7,632 nt of DNA from Chloroflexota bacterium (lineage in GTDB: Bacteria > Chloroflexota > Dehalococcoidia > DSTF01 > RBG-16-68-14). Both the position numbers and the translations under genes were made by a program. The DNA is taken from the NCBI GenBank assembly GCA_022573935.1, contig JACZTE010000034.1, forward strand, positions 1 to 7,632, read 5' to 3'. The notes under the pieces are model-generated. The model was not told where the DNA came from. It saw only the letters and a list, made by a program, of their open reading frames with translations, and did not search any database. This document shows, in pieces, positions 1-7,475 of this stretch. Position 1 is the first letter of the stretch; every line of letters begins with the position of its first letter.

Positions 1-3000
1 AATACGAGAGCCAGATAGCCAGCCCTACGCCGGAGCCGATGGCGAGCAACGTGACGAACGACGACTCGAGCATGAAGCTGAGCGCAACGGTGCTCCGTTT
101 GTAGCCTATCGCCCGCAGCATGCCGATCTGCTGTCGCCGCTCCACCACAGTGCGGAAGGCGATCACACCCACCGCCGCGATCCCGACGAACAGCCCCAGC
201 CCCATGAACCCCTGCATCAGCAGGAAGAAGTTGCGGAAGAGCTGCTGCTCGTCCTCGACGAGCTGCTTCAGCGACTCTGACTGTACGCCGAAGGTAAAGA
301 GCGAGGACTCGATCTCGCGGGCCACCGCCTTCGACTCGTCCGGATCCTGTAGCGAGACGAGATGCCGCGTGAACAACGGCTCGTCGTAAACCAGGTCGAA
401 CGTCTCCTGCGGAACGTAGATGCCGAAGAAGGCGGCGCTCGCCCCCAGCTCGATCACGCCGATCACCTCCACCCGGCGGGTGGCCCCTGAGAGCGGTTCG
501 ACGATCTCAAGCATGACCGGGTCGAACGCCTCAGCTTCTGAATCGATGCCCGAAATGTGGAACGATTCGTCACCGAAGAAGCCGCCGGACTCGGTGGAGA
601 AATGATCGACCACTGCGACGTCGTCGCGCGTCTTCATCGCCTGCCATACCGCCTCGTCGCTATCGAAGCCTCGGGCGCGGGTGCTGAGCGGGACGAGCCC
701 GCCATCGACGAAGCCCGCGTCCACGCCGAAGACCGGATAGCTGTCGAATTCGGTCTGATCATCTTGTACCTGTCTAACGCTAGATCGAGCCCCCAGGCTG
801 ACACGGCCCACAGCGCGGAAGCTGTCGGGGGCCGAGGAGCCGCTCTCCTCTAGCTCCGCGGCCAGATCGACGATCGGGTTGTTCAGGTTCTCCACCGCGA
901 TCACGTCCCAGCCTCCACGGGCGGCGTCCGTCAGGAACAGGCGGTTGAAGTTCAGGTTCATGGTGGACATCATCGTGAGCGCGAAGATCACGAGCGAGAT
1001 CATCGCGAGCGTCATGCCGGTACGGAACCTGTTCGCCATGGGATAGGCGACAGCGGTGCGAACGGCCGGCAGAATCCCGCTGAACAGCCCGCCGAAGCGG
1101 GAGATGACCGGCAGCACGATGTCCATGTTGTAGACCAGGACGAATGTGGACGCGGCGATCATGACGACGCCGCTGAGGAAAAACATCTCGACGTCGCCCT
1201 CCAGCTCGCCGAAGAGGAACTCCAGCCGGTTGCCGGCCAGAAAGCCCCACAGCGTGAGCAGGCCCACGCTCAGCGTCGAGAATAACGGCCGCTCCGGGAC
1301 GCCCGCGAATCGGAGGACGATCGCCGTCCCTACAAACATCAGCGAACTGCCGAGGGCGAAGAGGAAGGCGGTATCGCCGTTCAGGCCGGTATAGACAAGC
1401 AGCCCGCCGAGAGCGAGGGCGAGCGTGGCGAAGCCGACACTCCAGGCAATTGGCCGGTCACGATCCTGAAGCGCTACCGCAACAAGACCGACAGGCGGAA
1501 TCGCGATTCCCGTCAACAGCAGCCAGTTGGGGAGATCTCGAGGTTTACGATCGCGTGTGAGTCGCACCAGCAGGACAGCGACAAGATAAGAGAGAGTTAA
1601 GGAGAACACCAGCAGAGTGAGCACCACCACAGGAAGCAAGAGGACATCGACAAGGTAGGCGAGAGCTAAGAGGAACGCCAGCAGAGTGAGCACACCTATA
1701 AGAAGAAGCCACCCGACCGGCATCCGCTCTCCTGCGGGTCGCTGATTTGCTGGCCAGCTGAAGGGGTGGCCTCGAAGGAAGTAGAGCCACGCCGCGATAG
1801 GTGCTGTCGCCACCGCAACGGCGGCATTAAGTACGCCACGCAGGTAACCCCTCAACGTGCCCTCTTCCGGGTTCGGGCGGATGGTTTCGGGCAGGTCGCG
1901 AATGGCTGCGACGATGTTCAAGTTGGAGACGCGCCAGGAAGCGAAGGTGACCGTGACGAAGGTGAGCACGACGCCCAGGCTGTAGGAGACCACCATGCTT
2001 CGTAGCGTGACGTGCGGCTGGATGTTCAGGCCAAACTCGGAGAAGATGCGCGCCATGATCAGCATCATGCCAAACGAGACGAGGATGCCGAGGCCGGCGC
2101 CCACCATGGCGGCCAGCACGTTGTAGGCCATCCCCTCGGAGAGGAACATCTGCACCAGGTGGCCGCGCTTCGTGCCAATGGCGCGCGCCATGCCCAGCTC
2201 CGACTTCCGCTCGGCCGCCAGCATCGAGAAGATCATGATGATCAGCAGCACGCCCGCGGCGATGGAGAAGAGGCCGAAGACGAGGAAGAAGGTGGCCATG
2301 ACGTTACCCGCCAGCTCCGCCGTCTCCACCAGCTCCCGCTTGATGTCGTCGACCGCCAGGCCGATACCGCCGTCCTCCCGCGTGAGGCCTTCCGCGGCGA
2401 TGATACTAGTGAGACTGCCGACTACTTCGTCCGTCAGATCGACGCCGTCCCGCACGCCTCCTCTGTTCGAGATGGCGATGATGCTAACCTCGCCCGGGCG
2501 CTCGAAGATCTGCTGGAGCGTGTCCAGCCGGGTCACCAGCCCCTCCGGCACGTCAAAGTTGCCTACGCCTGTCGTGAACCGATCTTCGACGATGTCGACG
2601 ATGGTGAACTCGTGCGGCTGGAGCTGGACGAAGACCTGCACGCGGTCGCCGGGCTCTGCAGCGAGCGCGTCGGCGGCGCTCTCGTTGAGGAAGACCTCAT
2701 CGGCGGCTAGGGAGCCGATGTCTAGCGCCTCGCCGGTCGTCGCGGAGATGACGTCAGGAAAGCCGTCCATGGAGTCTGCGTCCAGCCCAACGAAGGTAGC
2801 GGAGGGCTCGCTCAGGCGGCTCTCCGGATTGATAATGGGGACCTGCTCGAACAGCATTGGGAGATAGCCGTCGATGTTCGGGTCGGCTGCCGCCTCCACG
2901 GCGGACCTGAGCCGATCGTTGATATCCTGGGGGATGGTCGAATTTATCTCATTGGGGGGGTTGTCTCCTTCACCCTGCCGCTGGATCACCTCATCAACGT

Positions 3001-3268
3001 GTCCCAGGAGGGTGAAGACGGTGTTCGTCAGGCTGCGGTCTACGGTATCGCCGGTGGTGAAGGCGGCGGAGATGATCAAGGTGCTGAGCATGAGGCCGAC
3101 GACGATGAGCACGGTGCGAGCGACCCGCCGCGGCATATTCCGCACGCCGAGGAGGAACATGACTCGGTTACGTACCACGACGTAGAGCACCACCGACAGC
3201 GACACGGCCAGCGCACCCAGCAGGACGTACATGATCAGGGTCATCGAGACGCCGAACAGGCTATCCAT
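1..3268 (-). CDS. FtsX/MacB-family ABC transporter permease, double-module, C-terminus cut by window edge
   Basis: Membrane subunit of a MacB/LolCDE-like ABC transporter, a family that uses ATP hydrolysis for mechanotransmission or export of lipoproteins, peptides or drugs rather than classic channel transport. An open frame of 1089 codons runs from ATG at 3268 to base 1 without a stop. Two hydrophobic helices (about residues 9-33 and 53-73) lead into an extracytoplasmic domain (about 75-318). The first FtsX module follows (about 320-460, with MARAIG at 360-365). Then comes an extra multi-helix stretch (about 475-680), a helix at about 744-770, a second extracytoplasmic domain (about 771-1000) and the second FtsX module (MLRAIGYKR at 1050-1058). 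By comparison with module one, about 55-60 residues are missing past the edge. The start lies 2 bases after the ATPase stop, which implies translational coupling. Residues 526-571 are a tandem duplication. Substrate unknown. Confidence 0.95.
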   Translation of the reverse strand, partial: MDSLFGVSMTLIMYVLLGALAVSLSVVLYVVVRNRVMFLLGVRNMPRRVARTVLIVVGLMLSTLIISAAFTTGDTVDRSLTNTVFTLLGHVDEVIQRQGEGDNPPNEINSTIPQDINDRLRSAVEAAADPNIDGYLPMLFEQVPIINPESRLSEPSATFVGLDADSMDGFPDVISATTGEALDIGSLAADEVFLNESAADALAAEPGDRVQVFVQLQPHEFTIVDIVEDRFTTGVGNFDVPEGLVTRLDTLQQIFERPGEVSIIAISNRGGVRDGVDLTDEVVGSLTSIIAAEGLTREDGGIGLAVDDIKRELVETAELAGNVMATFFLVFGLFSIAAGVLLIIMIFSMLAAERKSELGMARAIGTKRGHLVQMFLSEGMAYNVLAAMVGAGLGILVSFGMMLIMARIFSEFGLNIQPHVTLRSMVVSYSLGVVLTFVTVTFASWRVSNLNIVAAIRDLPETIRPNPEEGTLRGYLRGVLNAAVAVATAPIAAWLYFLRGHPFSWPANQRPAGERMPVGWLLLIGVLTLLAFLLALAYLVDVLLLPVVVLTLLVFSLTLSYLVAVLLVRLTRDRKPRDLPNWLLLTGIAIPPVGLVAVALQDRDRPIAWSVGFATLALALGGLLVYTGLNGDTAFLFALGSSLMFVGTAIVLRFAGVPERPLFSTLSVGLLTLWGFLAGNRLEFLFGELEGDVEMFFLSGVVMIAASTFVLVYNMDIVLPVISRFGGLFSGILPAVRTAVAYPMANRFRTGMTLAMISLVIFALTMMSTMNLNFNRLFLTDAARGGWDVIAVENLNNPIVDLAAELEESGSSAPDSFRAVGRVSLGARSSVRQVQDDQTEFDSYPVFGVDAGFVDGGLVPLSTRARGFDSDEAVWQAMKTRDDVAVVDHFSTESGGFFGDESFHISGIDSEAEAFDPVMLEIVEPLSGATRRVEVIGVIELGASAAFFGIYVPQETFDLVYDEPLFTRHLVSLQDPDESKAVAREIESSLFTFGVQSESLKQLVEDEQQLFRNFFLLMQGFMGLGLFVGIAAVGVIAFRTVVERRQQIGMLRAIGYKRSTVALSFMLESSFVTLLAIGSGVGLAIWLSY
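1556..1693 (-). repeat. 69-bp imperfect direct tandem repeat, two copies, inside the permease gene
   Basis: Copy A is 1625-1693 and copy B is 1556-1624. The period is exactly 69 bases (23 codons), so the reading frame is kept. Read on the minus strand, the first 16 bases are identical and 45 of the first 53 match; the last 16 bases have diverged. Each copy encodes a hydrophobic segment that starts VLTLL and has YLV near its middle (residues 526-548 and 549-571). Each copy is about the length of one membrane helix, so the duplication adds one helix or makes a longer hydrophobic block. Confidence 0.85.
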
Positions 3269-3270
3269 GG

Positions 3271-4020
3271 CTAGTCGAAGTCGCGCACCTGCTTCTCGTC
3301 GACGATGAGGCCGTCGGTCATGTAGATGATCCGGTGCATGCGGTTGGCGATGTTCGGGTCGTGCGTGACCACGACGAACGTCTGGGCGAAGCGCGAGTTC
3401 ATGTCCACCATCAGGTCCAGAATCTCGCCGGCGTTGGTGCTGTCCAGGTCGCCGGTCGGTTCGTCGGCCCAGACGATCGCCGGCTCATTCACCAGCGCCC
3501 GAGCGATAGTCACCCGCTGCCGCTCTCCTCCGGAGAGCTCCGCCGGCTTGTGGTTCGCCCAGTCGATGAGGTGCACCTGCTCCAGCGAGGCTTCGGCCTT
3601 GGCGCGCGCATCGCGGGCAGACACGCCGGACACGAGGAGCGGTAGCTCTACGTTCTCGACGGCGGAGAGGACGGGCAGCAGGTTGTAGAGCTGGAAGACG
3701 AAGCCCATCCGCCGGGCGCGAAACTCCGTCCTGCGGGCGTCGCCGAGCGTGTCCAGATCGACGCCGTCGATCAGGACCGAACCGCTGTCGATGTCGTCCA
3801 GGCCGCTGAGGCAGTTGAGGAGCGTCGTCTTGCCACAGCCCGAAGGCCCCATGATCGCCACCATCTCCCCCCGCCGTACGGGGAGCGTGACGCCGCGCAG
3901 GGCGCGCACCTGCACCTTGCCCGTGTCGTAGGTCTTCACGACTGCGGTGGCATCGATGATGAGATCGCCGTCAGGCGGGCGAACGGCAGCGGTATCGGGC
4001 TGAACAGTGGTCAATGGCAC
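3271..4020 (-). CDS. ABC transporter ATP-binding protein, MacB/LolD type
   Basis: Cytoplasmic ATPase that powers the permease encoded just downstream. All nucleotide-binding motifs are present and intact in 249 residues: Walker A GPSGCGKT (58-65), Q-loop glutamine 110 in [10 protein letters not shown], signature LSGGERQ (162-168), Walker B IVWADEP with catalytic glutamate 187, D-loop GDLD (190-193) and H-loop histidine 220 in VVTHD. The FVFQxxNLLP and EPTGDLDS signatures are typical of the MacB/LolD/FtsE group that partners FtsX-fold permeases, which fits the neighbour. The annotated start is GTG at 4020. TTG at 4014 is an alternative: AGAGG at 4020-4024 sits 5 bases before it, whereas no ribosome binding site precedes the GTG. 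The choice changes only two residues. The stop lies 2 bases before the permease ATG. Transported substrate cannot be deduced. Confidence 0.96.
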   Translation of the reverse strand: MPLTTVQPDTAAVRPPDGDLIIDATAVVKTYDTGKVQVRALRGVTLPVRRGEMVAIMGPSGCGKTTLLNCLSGLDDIDSGSVLIDGVDLDTLGDARRTEFRARRMGFVFQLYNLLPVLSAVENVELPLLVSGVSARDARAKAEASLEQVHLIDWANHKPAELSGGERQRVTIARALVNEPAIVWADEPTGDLDSTNAGEILDLMVDMNSRFAQTFVVVTHDPNIANRMHRIIYMTDGLIVDEKQVRDFD

Positions 4021-4021
4021 C

Positions 4022-4051
4022 TCTATAGCAATGCGATTTCATGCTACCCAA
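4022..4051 (-). promoter_or_regulatory. candidate promoter of the ABC transporter operon
   Basis: On the minus strand TTGGGT (4046-4051) lies 18 bases upstream of TATAGA (4022-4027). The boxes match consensus at 3 and 4 of 6 positions. The -10 box lies 2 bases from the GTG start and exactly 7 bases from the alternative TTG at 4014. Transcription would therefore begin at or inside the start region. A weak call on sequence alone. Confidence 0.3.
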
Positions 4052-4099
4052 CGCGGGTCGATGAGGCCAGCGCTCTCCAACAGCACCGCCACCCCATGG

Positions 4100-4119
4100 T
4101 AGAATGGTCGCATCGGAGG
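4100..4119 (+). promoter_or_regulatory. -10 box and ribosome binding site for the small membrane protein
   Basis: TAGAAT at 4100-4105 matches the -10 consensus at 5 of 6 positions. GGAGG at 4115-4119 is a good Shine-Dalgarno sequence 10 bases before the ATG at 4130. A start of transcription near 4112 would give a leader of about 18 bases. The best -35 candidate at 17-base spacing (4077-4082, CCAACA) is poor. The ribosome binding site supports the 4130 start over the earlier ATG at 4096 in another frame. Confidence 0.4.
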
Positions 4120-4129
4120 CCAGTATACG

Positions 4130-4654
4130 ATGAACGAGGAGCAGAGCGGCCCACCGCCGGCCACCGAGGCGGTAGAAGAGCGCCCAGGCGCCATGATCAG
4201 CGCCCAGAGCACCTTGCGCATGGTGATAGGTCTGCTCGCTATGTGGACCCTACTCTCCGGCCTGGCCCTCACCTTCTTCCAAGATGCGAGCGCCGCCACG
4301 ATCGGCGGCGGCCTGGAGGGCGGCGAGGGCGAGGCGGCGCAGCGGCTGTTGGGCGTGCACCTGCTGGTGCTCGCGCCGATCTACGTGCTGCTGGCTTGGG
4401 ACCCGCATCGCTTTCGGCTACTGCTCTGGGTGCCCTACGCCGCCCAGGGAGGCGTCGTCGCCGCCACCGCCTTCGATCTGATGACCACCTCTCGCGACCT
4501 GCGGGACGGCGCGCTACCGCTCATCGTCGCCACGATCTTCCTCGTCCTGCTGGTCTACGTCTGGCGAGCAGGCAAGCTGCCGGACGAGGAGGAGGAAGAG
4601 GCGGAAGTAGTCGTCCCACATCCGGCTGAGCCCGAGGAGCCAGAGTCTACCTAG
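4130..4654 (+). CDS. small four-helix membrane protein, function unknown
   Basis: I do not recognise the family. The 174-residue product has a polar, proline- and glutamate-rich N-terminus (1-25) and four predicted membrane helices at about 31-50, 74-90, 97-117 and 128-145. A glycine/acidic loop (58-70) lies between helices 1 and 2. The cytoplasmic-looking tail is very acidic, with a glutamate run at 153-157 and PEEPEST at the end. No catalytic motif, metal-binding cluster or signal-peptide cleavage site is evident. It is the only rightward gene here, divergent from the ABC operon across 109 bases, and its 3' end overlaps the convergent glycerate kinase gene by 8 bases. The hydrophobic periodicity, GC-rich codon use and GGAGG upstream argue that it is real. 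It could be an accessory of the divergent transporter, but only position suggests that. Confidence 0.78.
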   Translation: MNEEQSGPPPATEAVEERPGAMISAQSTLRMVIGLLAMWTLLSGLALTFFQDASAATIGGGLEGGEGEAAQRLLGVHLLVLAPIYVLLAWDPHRFRLLLWVPYAAQGGVVAATAFDLMTTSRDLRDGALPLIVATIFLVLLVYVWRAGKLPDEEEEEAEVVVPHPAEPEEPEST

Positions 4655-5804
4655 CCCTCGATCTTCCCCGCCCCTCGCGCGCCCAGCGGCCCGCCGCCTC
4701 CGCTGCCGTCGAGAGCAGATCGGCCGCGCGCGCCATCGCGTCGTCCGGCGACGCGAGATCGGGCGTGAGCGAGAACACGGCGTCGAAAGGCCGCGCAGCT
4801 TCCGCCCCCTCGACGCTGCCGACGAGCGCCACGACCGGCTTGCCCGCCTCGCGGGCCATGCGCGCCACCCCCGCCGTCGTCTTGCCGAACGCGGTCTGGC
4901 GATCCAGACGGCCCTCGCCCGTGACGACCAGGTCAGCCTGCGCCACGCGATCGCGCAGGCCCACCGCCTCGGCGACGACGTCGAAGCCCGGCCGAACTCT
5001 CGCACCGCAGAAGGCGATCAGCCCCGCGACGAGGCCGCCCGCCGCGCCCGCGCCCGGCACGCCGGCGACGTCGATGCCCAGCTCTCGCTGGATGACCTCG
5101 GCGTAGCGCGCCAACGCCTCGTCCAGCTCGCGCGCCAGCGCCTCGCTCGCGCCCTTCTGCGGCCCGTACACGAGCGAGGCGCCCTCGGGGCCGCAGAGCG
5201 GGTTCGTCACGTCGGCGGCGACGATGACCTCAGTCTGGCCTAAGCGCGAGTCTAGCCCCGCCGTGTCGATGCGTTCGAGTCCGGCGAGCGCCGCGCCGCC
5301 GGGCGGCAGGTCGCGGCCTTCGGCATCGAGCAGCCGAACGCCCAGCGCTTGGGCCAGGCCCGCGCCGCCGTCGTTCGTGGCGCTGCCGCCGACCCCGACG
5401 ATGATGCGCCGGTAATCGGCATCCAGCGCCGATCGCAGCAGCTCGCCCGTGCCAAAGGTAGAGGTACGCTCCGGGGCGCGCTCCTCCGGCTCGAGCAACG
5501 CGAGGCCGGAGGTGGCCGCCATCTCGATGGCGGCGGTGGGCGCGTCGTGCCCACCGAGCGCGCCCCAGCGTGCGCGCATCGGCCGGCCGAGCGGATCGTG
5601 AGCATCGGCCTCGAAGAAGCGGCCGCCGGTCGCCTCCACCAGCGCCTCGACGGTGCCCGGGCCGCCGTCGGCGAGCGGCAGCAGGTCGAACTCGGCGTCG
5701 GGCAACGCGCGACGGAGGCCGCGGGCGATCGCTTCCGTGGCTTCGCGGGCGCTCAGGCTGCCCTTGAACTCCTGGGGCGCGACGAGGATACGCATCGAGG
5801 CCAT
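4647..5804 (-). CDS. glxK: glycerate 2-kinase (GlxK/GarK family)
   Basis: Phosphorylates D-glycerate with ATP, giving 2-phosphoglycerate in this family, and so feeds glycerate from glyoxylate, serine or sugar-acid breakdown into lower glycolysis. The 385 residues match the usual family length. Family hallmarks appear in order: FKGSLSA near the N-terminus (13-19), ADGG (45-48), the glycine-rich VGVGGSATNDGGAG (136-149), AADVTNPLCGPEGAS (196-210) followed by YGPQKGA (213-219), GAGAAGG (251-257), and VVTGEGRLDRQTAFGKTTAG (293-312). The opening reads APQEFKGS where many members have APDSFKGS, and DGGPGT where many have DGGEGT; I recall similar variants in other bacteria, so this is probably a subfamily trait. 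The first ATG is at 5804, but ATG at 5795 (residue 4) gives the standard MRILVAP start and fits the promoter better. No ribosome binding site precedes either. The C-terminus is arginine-rich and overlaps the convergent gene's end. Confidence 0.94.
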   Translation of the reverse strand: MASMRILVAPQEFKGSLSAREATEAIARGLRRALPDAEFDLLPLADGGPGTVEALVEATGGRFFEADAHDPLGRPMRARWGALGGHDAPTAAIEMAATSGLALLEPEERAPERTSTFGTGELLRSALDADYRRIIVGVGGSATNDGGAGLAQALGVRLLDAEGRDLPPGGAALAGLERIDTAGLDSRLGQTEVIVAADVTNPLCGPEGASLVYGPQKGASEALARELDEALARYAEVIQRELGIDVAGVPGAGAAGGLVAGLIAFCGARVRPGFDVVAEAVGLRDRVAQADLVVTGEGRLDRQTAFGKTTAGVARMAREAGKPVVALVGSVEGAEAARPFDAVFSLTPDLASPDDAMARAADLLSTAAEAAGRWAREGRGRSRAR

Positions 5805-5831
5805 GATAGGGGAGGCCGGGCGGCGCTACAA
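5803..5831 (-). promoter_or_regulatory. candidate promoter of the glycerate kinase gene
   Basis: On the minus strand TTGTAG (5826-5831) is separated by exactly 17 bases from TATCAT (5803-5808, 5 of 6 consensus matches). The -10 box overlaps the first ATG at 5804, and its end is 7 bases from the ATG at 5795. RNA would therefore start at or next to that second ATG. This argues for a leaderless transcript and for the shorter protein. Confidence 0.45.
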
Positions 5832-5854
5832 CTCGACAAGATTCTTCGAGTAGC
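5825..5854 (-). terminator. weak hairpin just after the murJ stop codon
   Basis: ACTCGA (5831-5836 on plus) pairs with TCGAGT (5846-5851) around a 9-base loop. Outer GCT/AGC pairs could extend it past a 3-base bulge. It begins directly after the murJ stop, but no T-run follows on the minus strand and it overlaps the -35 box proposed for the next gene. It may be a weak terminator, a processing hairpin or chance. Confidence 0.22.
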
Positions 5855-7468
5855 CTACCCGCCCGGTCGCCGCGGCCACGGCAGCCGGCGGAGCAGCATC
5901 TCCACCTCTTCCGAGCGCAGCGCTCGCGCCGCCGCCACGAAGATCAGGCCGCCCAGCAGCCCGCCGCCGGCCAGCGCCAGGAACGAGTCCAGGAAGCGGC
6001 CCGTGTTCAGGCGATCGGCTTCGTGGAGCAGGATCAGGTAGAAGCCCACCACCTCCGCCATCAGGACAGCGGCGATCACCGTCCGCCCGACGGAGCGGCC
6101 CAGCGCGGCAAGGTCCAGCCCCTCCAGCCGTGTCCGCAGCGTCCAGAAGAGCAGCGCCGCGTTCAGGATCGTTGCCAGCGAGACGGCCAGCGCCAGCCCC
6201 TGTACCTCGAAAGGCACGACGAAGATGGCGCTCAGGATCAGGTTCGCCACCACGGCGACGACGGCGAAGATCACCGGCGTGCGGGTATCGCTCAGGGCGT
6301 AGAAGCCGCGGCTGAGGATCTCGATGGCGGCGTGGGCGAAGAGCCCGATGGCGAAGAAGACAAGCACCCCCTGGGTAATGTCCGTGGAAGCTTCGCTGAA
6401 GGCGCCTCGCTGGAAGAGGAGCGCGATGAGCGGCTCTGAGAGGACCATGAGCCCGATGGCGGCGGGGATGGTGAGGAACAGGATCAGGCGCAGGCTCTGC
6501 AGCAGCGTCCGGCGCAACCCCTCGCGGTCCTCCACGGCCTGCTCGGCCAGGGTGGGGAAGACGGCGGTCGAGATAGCCATGCCGAAGAGGCCCAACGGCG
6601 CCATCATGACCAGCCAGGCGAAGTTCACCGCCGAGATCGCCTCGTCGCTCACGGTGGATGCGAAGAACACCATGATCAGGAGGTTGAACTGGAAGGCGGC
6701 TAGCCCCAGTATGCGCGGCGCCATCAGCCGTGCTACCTGGAGCACCGCCGCGTCCCGCCATTGGGCGATGGGCCGGTAGCGCATGCCCACGGCCAGCAAC
6801 GCCGGCGTCTGCACCGCCAGGTGCAGCGCCGCTCCGACGACCACGGAGGCCGCCAGCGCGTGCACGTCGTCGAAGGCCAGCGCGCCCACGATGATCGACA
6901 GGTTGTACACGATTGGGGCGATGGCGGGGAAGAGGAAGTGATGGCGGGCGTTGAGCGTGGCCATGAACATCCCGCTGATGGAGAAGAGGATGGGTGAGAG
7001 CATCATCAGGCGGGTGAGGTCCACCGCCAGTGAGCGGATCTCCTCCTGCCGGCCGCTCCCCTCGCCCAGGCCCGGAGCCATGAGCGGTACCAGCACCGGC
7101 GCCAGCAAGAAGCCCAGCACGGCGAAGGCAATGGTCGCCAGCGCCACCAGGTTCAGGACAGAGCTGGCGAGCCGCCACGCAGCCTCTTCGCCCTCCTTGG
7201 AGAAGAGGCGGGCGAAGGTGGGGATGAAGGCGGCGCCCAATGCGGCTCCGGCCAGCAGTTGGAAGACCAGGTCCGGCAGCCGGAAGGCTACCCAGTAGGC
7301 GCCCAGCTCAGGGCTGGTGCCGAAGCTCTCGGCGATCGCCACGCTGCGCAGCACGCCCAGCAGGCGGCTGGCCAGGAAGCCGGCGGCGACGATGGCAGCC
7401 GCCGTCGCCAGGCTGGGCCGGGCTAGACCTGGCGGGCCTTTACCTTCGGTTGGGGTCTTCTCCTCCAC
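5855..7468 (-). CDS. murJ: MurJ/MviN-family lipid II flippase
   Basis: Integral membrane protein of the MOP superfamily that flips lipid-linked peptidoglycan precursor across the cytoplasmic membrane. The 537 residues show about 14 hydrophobic segments and the family signatures: SRLLGVLRSVAIAESFG (34-50), AFRLPDLVFQ then GAALGAAFIPTF (61-70, 74-85), LMAPRILGLAAFQ (248-260), APLGLFGMAISTAVFPTLAE (290-309), LFQRGAF (351-357) and SRGFYALSDTRTPV (386-399). The tail is short and basic. Arginines 35 and 41 align with E. coli R18 and R24, but positions aligning with E. coli D39, R52 and R270 are G56, F69 and L286. GTG at 7468 is the only usable start: stops in this frame lie upstream near 7570, and no ATG, GTG or TTG codon comes earlier. 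No ribosome binding site precedes it; a -10 box ends 7 bases upstream. Another MOP-type exporter role is possible but less likely. Confidence 0.94.
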   Translation of the reverse strand: MEEKTPTEGKGPPGLARPSLATAAAIVAAGFLASRLLGVLRSVAIAESFGTSPELGAYWVAFRLPDLVFQLLAGAALGAAFIPTFARLFSKEGEEAAWRLASSVLNLVALATIAFAVLGFLLAPVLVPLMAPGLGEGSGRQEEIRSLAVDLTRLMMLSPILFSISGMFMATLNARHHFLFPAIAPIVYNLSIIVGALAFDDVHALAASVVVGAALHLAVQTPALLAVGMRYRPIAQWRDAAVLQVARLMAPRILGLAAFQFNLLIMVFFASTVSDEAISAVNFAWLVMMAPLGLFGMAISTAVFPTLAEQAVEDREGLRRTLLQSLRLILFLTIPAAIGLMVLSEPLIALLFQRGAFSEASTDITQGVLVFFAIGLFAHAAIEILSRGFYALSDTRTPVIFAVVAVVANLILSAIFVVPFEVQGLALAVSLATILNAALLFWTLRTRLEGLDLAALGRSVGRTVIAAVLMAEVVGFYLILLHEADRLNTGRFLDSFLALAGGGLLGGLIFVAAARALRSEEVEMLLRRLPWPRRPGG

Positions 7469-7475
7469 GATGGCC

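Noticed and set aside
1556..1693. CRISPR or minisatellite array
   Set aside because: There are only two adjoining copies, no spacers, and the repeat is in-frame coding sequence.
1545..1790. Possible frameshift or separate small gene in the middle of the permease
   Set aside because: The permease frame can be read without a stop from 3268 to 1, and checkpoint codons at 2299, 2191, 1723, 1693, 1039 and 121 are all in phase. The small frame here is a shadow that repeats because of the 69-base duplication.
2012..2867. Two plus-strand open frames of about 230 codons
   Set aside because: They lie antisense to the permease, with histidine/aspartate- or serine/arginine-rich translations typical of reverse-frame shadows of GC-rich genes, and with no ribosome binding site.
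4021..4129. tRNA or riboswitch in the divergent region
   Set aside because: No cloverleaf, T-loop motif or recognisable riboswitch core was seen in the 109 bases on either strand.
4096..4629. 177-codon plus-strand frame beginning at ATG 4096
   Set aside because: It overlaps the 4130 gene in another frame and reads as arginine/glycine-rich sequence; the GGAGG is placed for the 4130 start, whose frame gives regular membrane helices.
5349..6041. 230-codon plus-strand frame across the glycerate kinase and murJ junction
   Set aside because: Antisense to two well-supported genes, with a biased composition and no recognisable motif.
5826..7178. 450-codon minus-strand open frame overlapping murJ
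   Set aside because: It is an out-of-frame shadow of murJ: arginine-, glycine- and alanine-rich low-complexity translation with no domain, while the murJ frame shows clear family motifs throughout.
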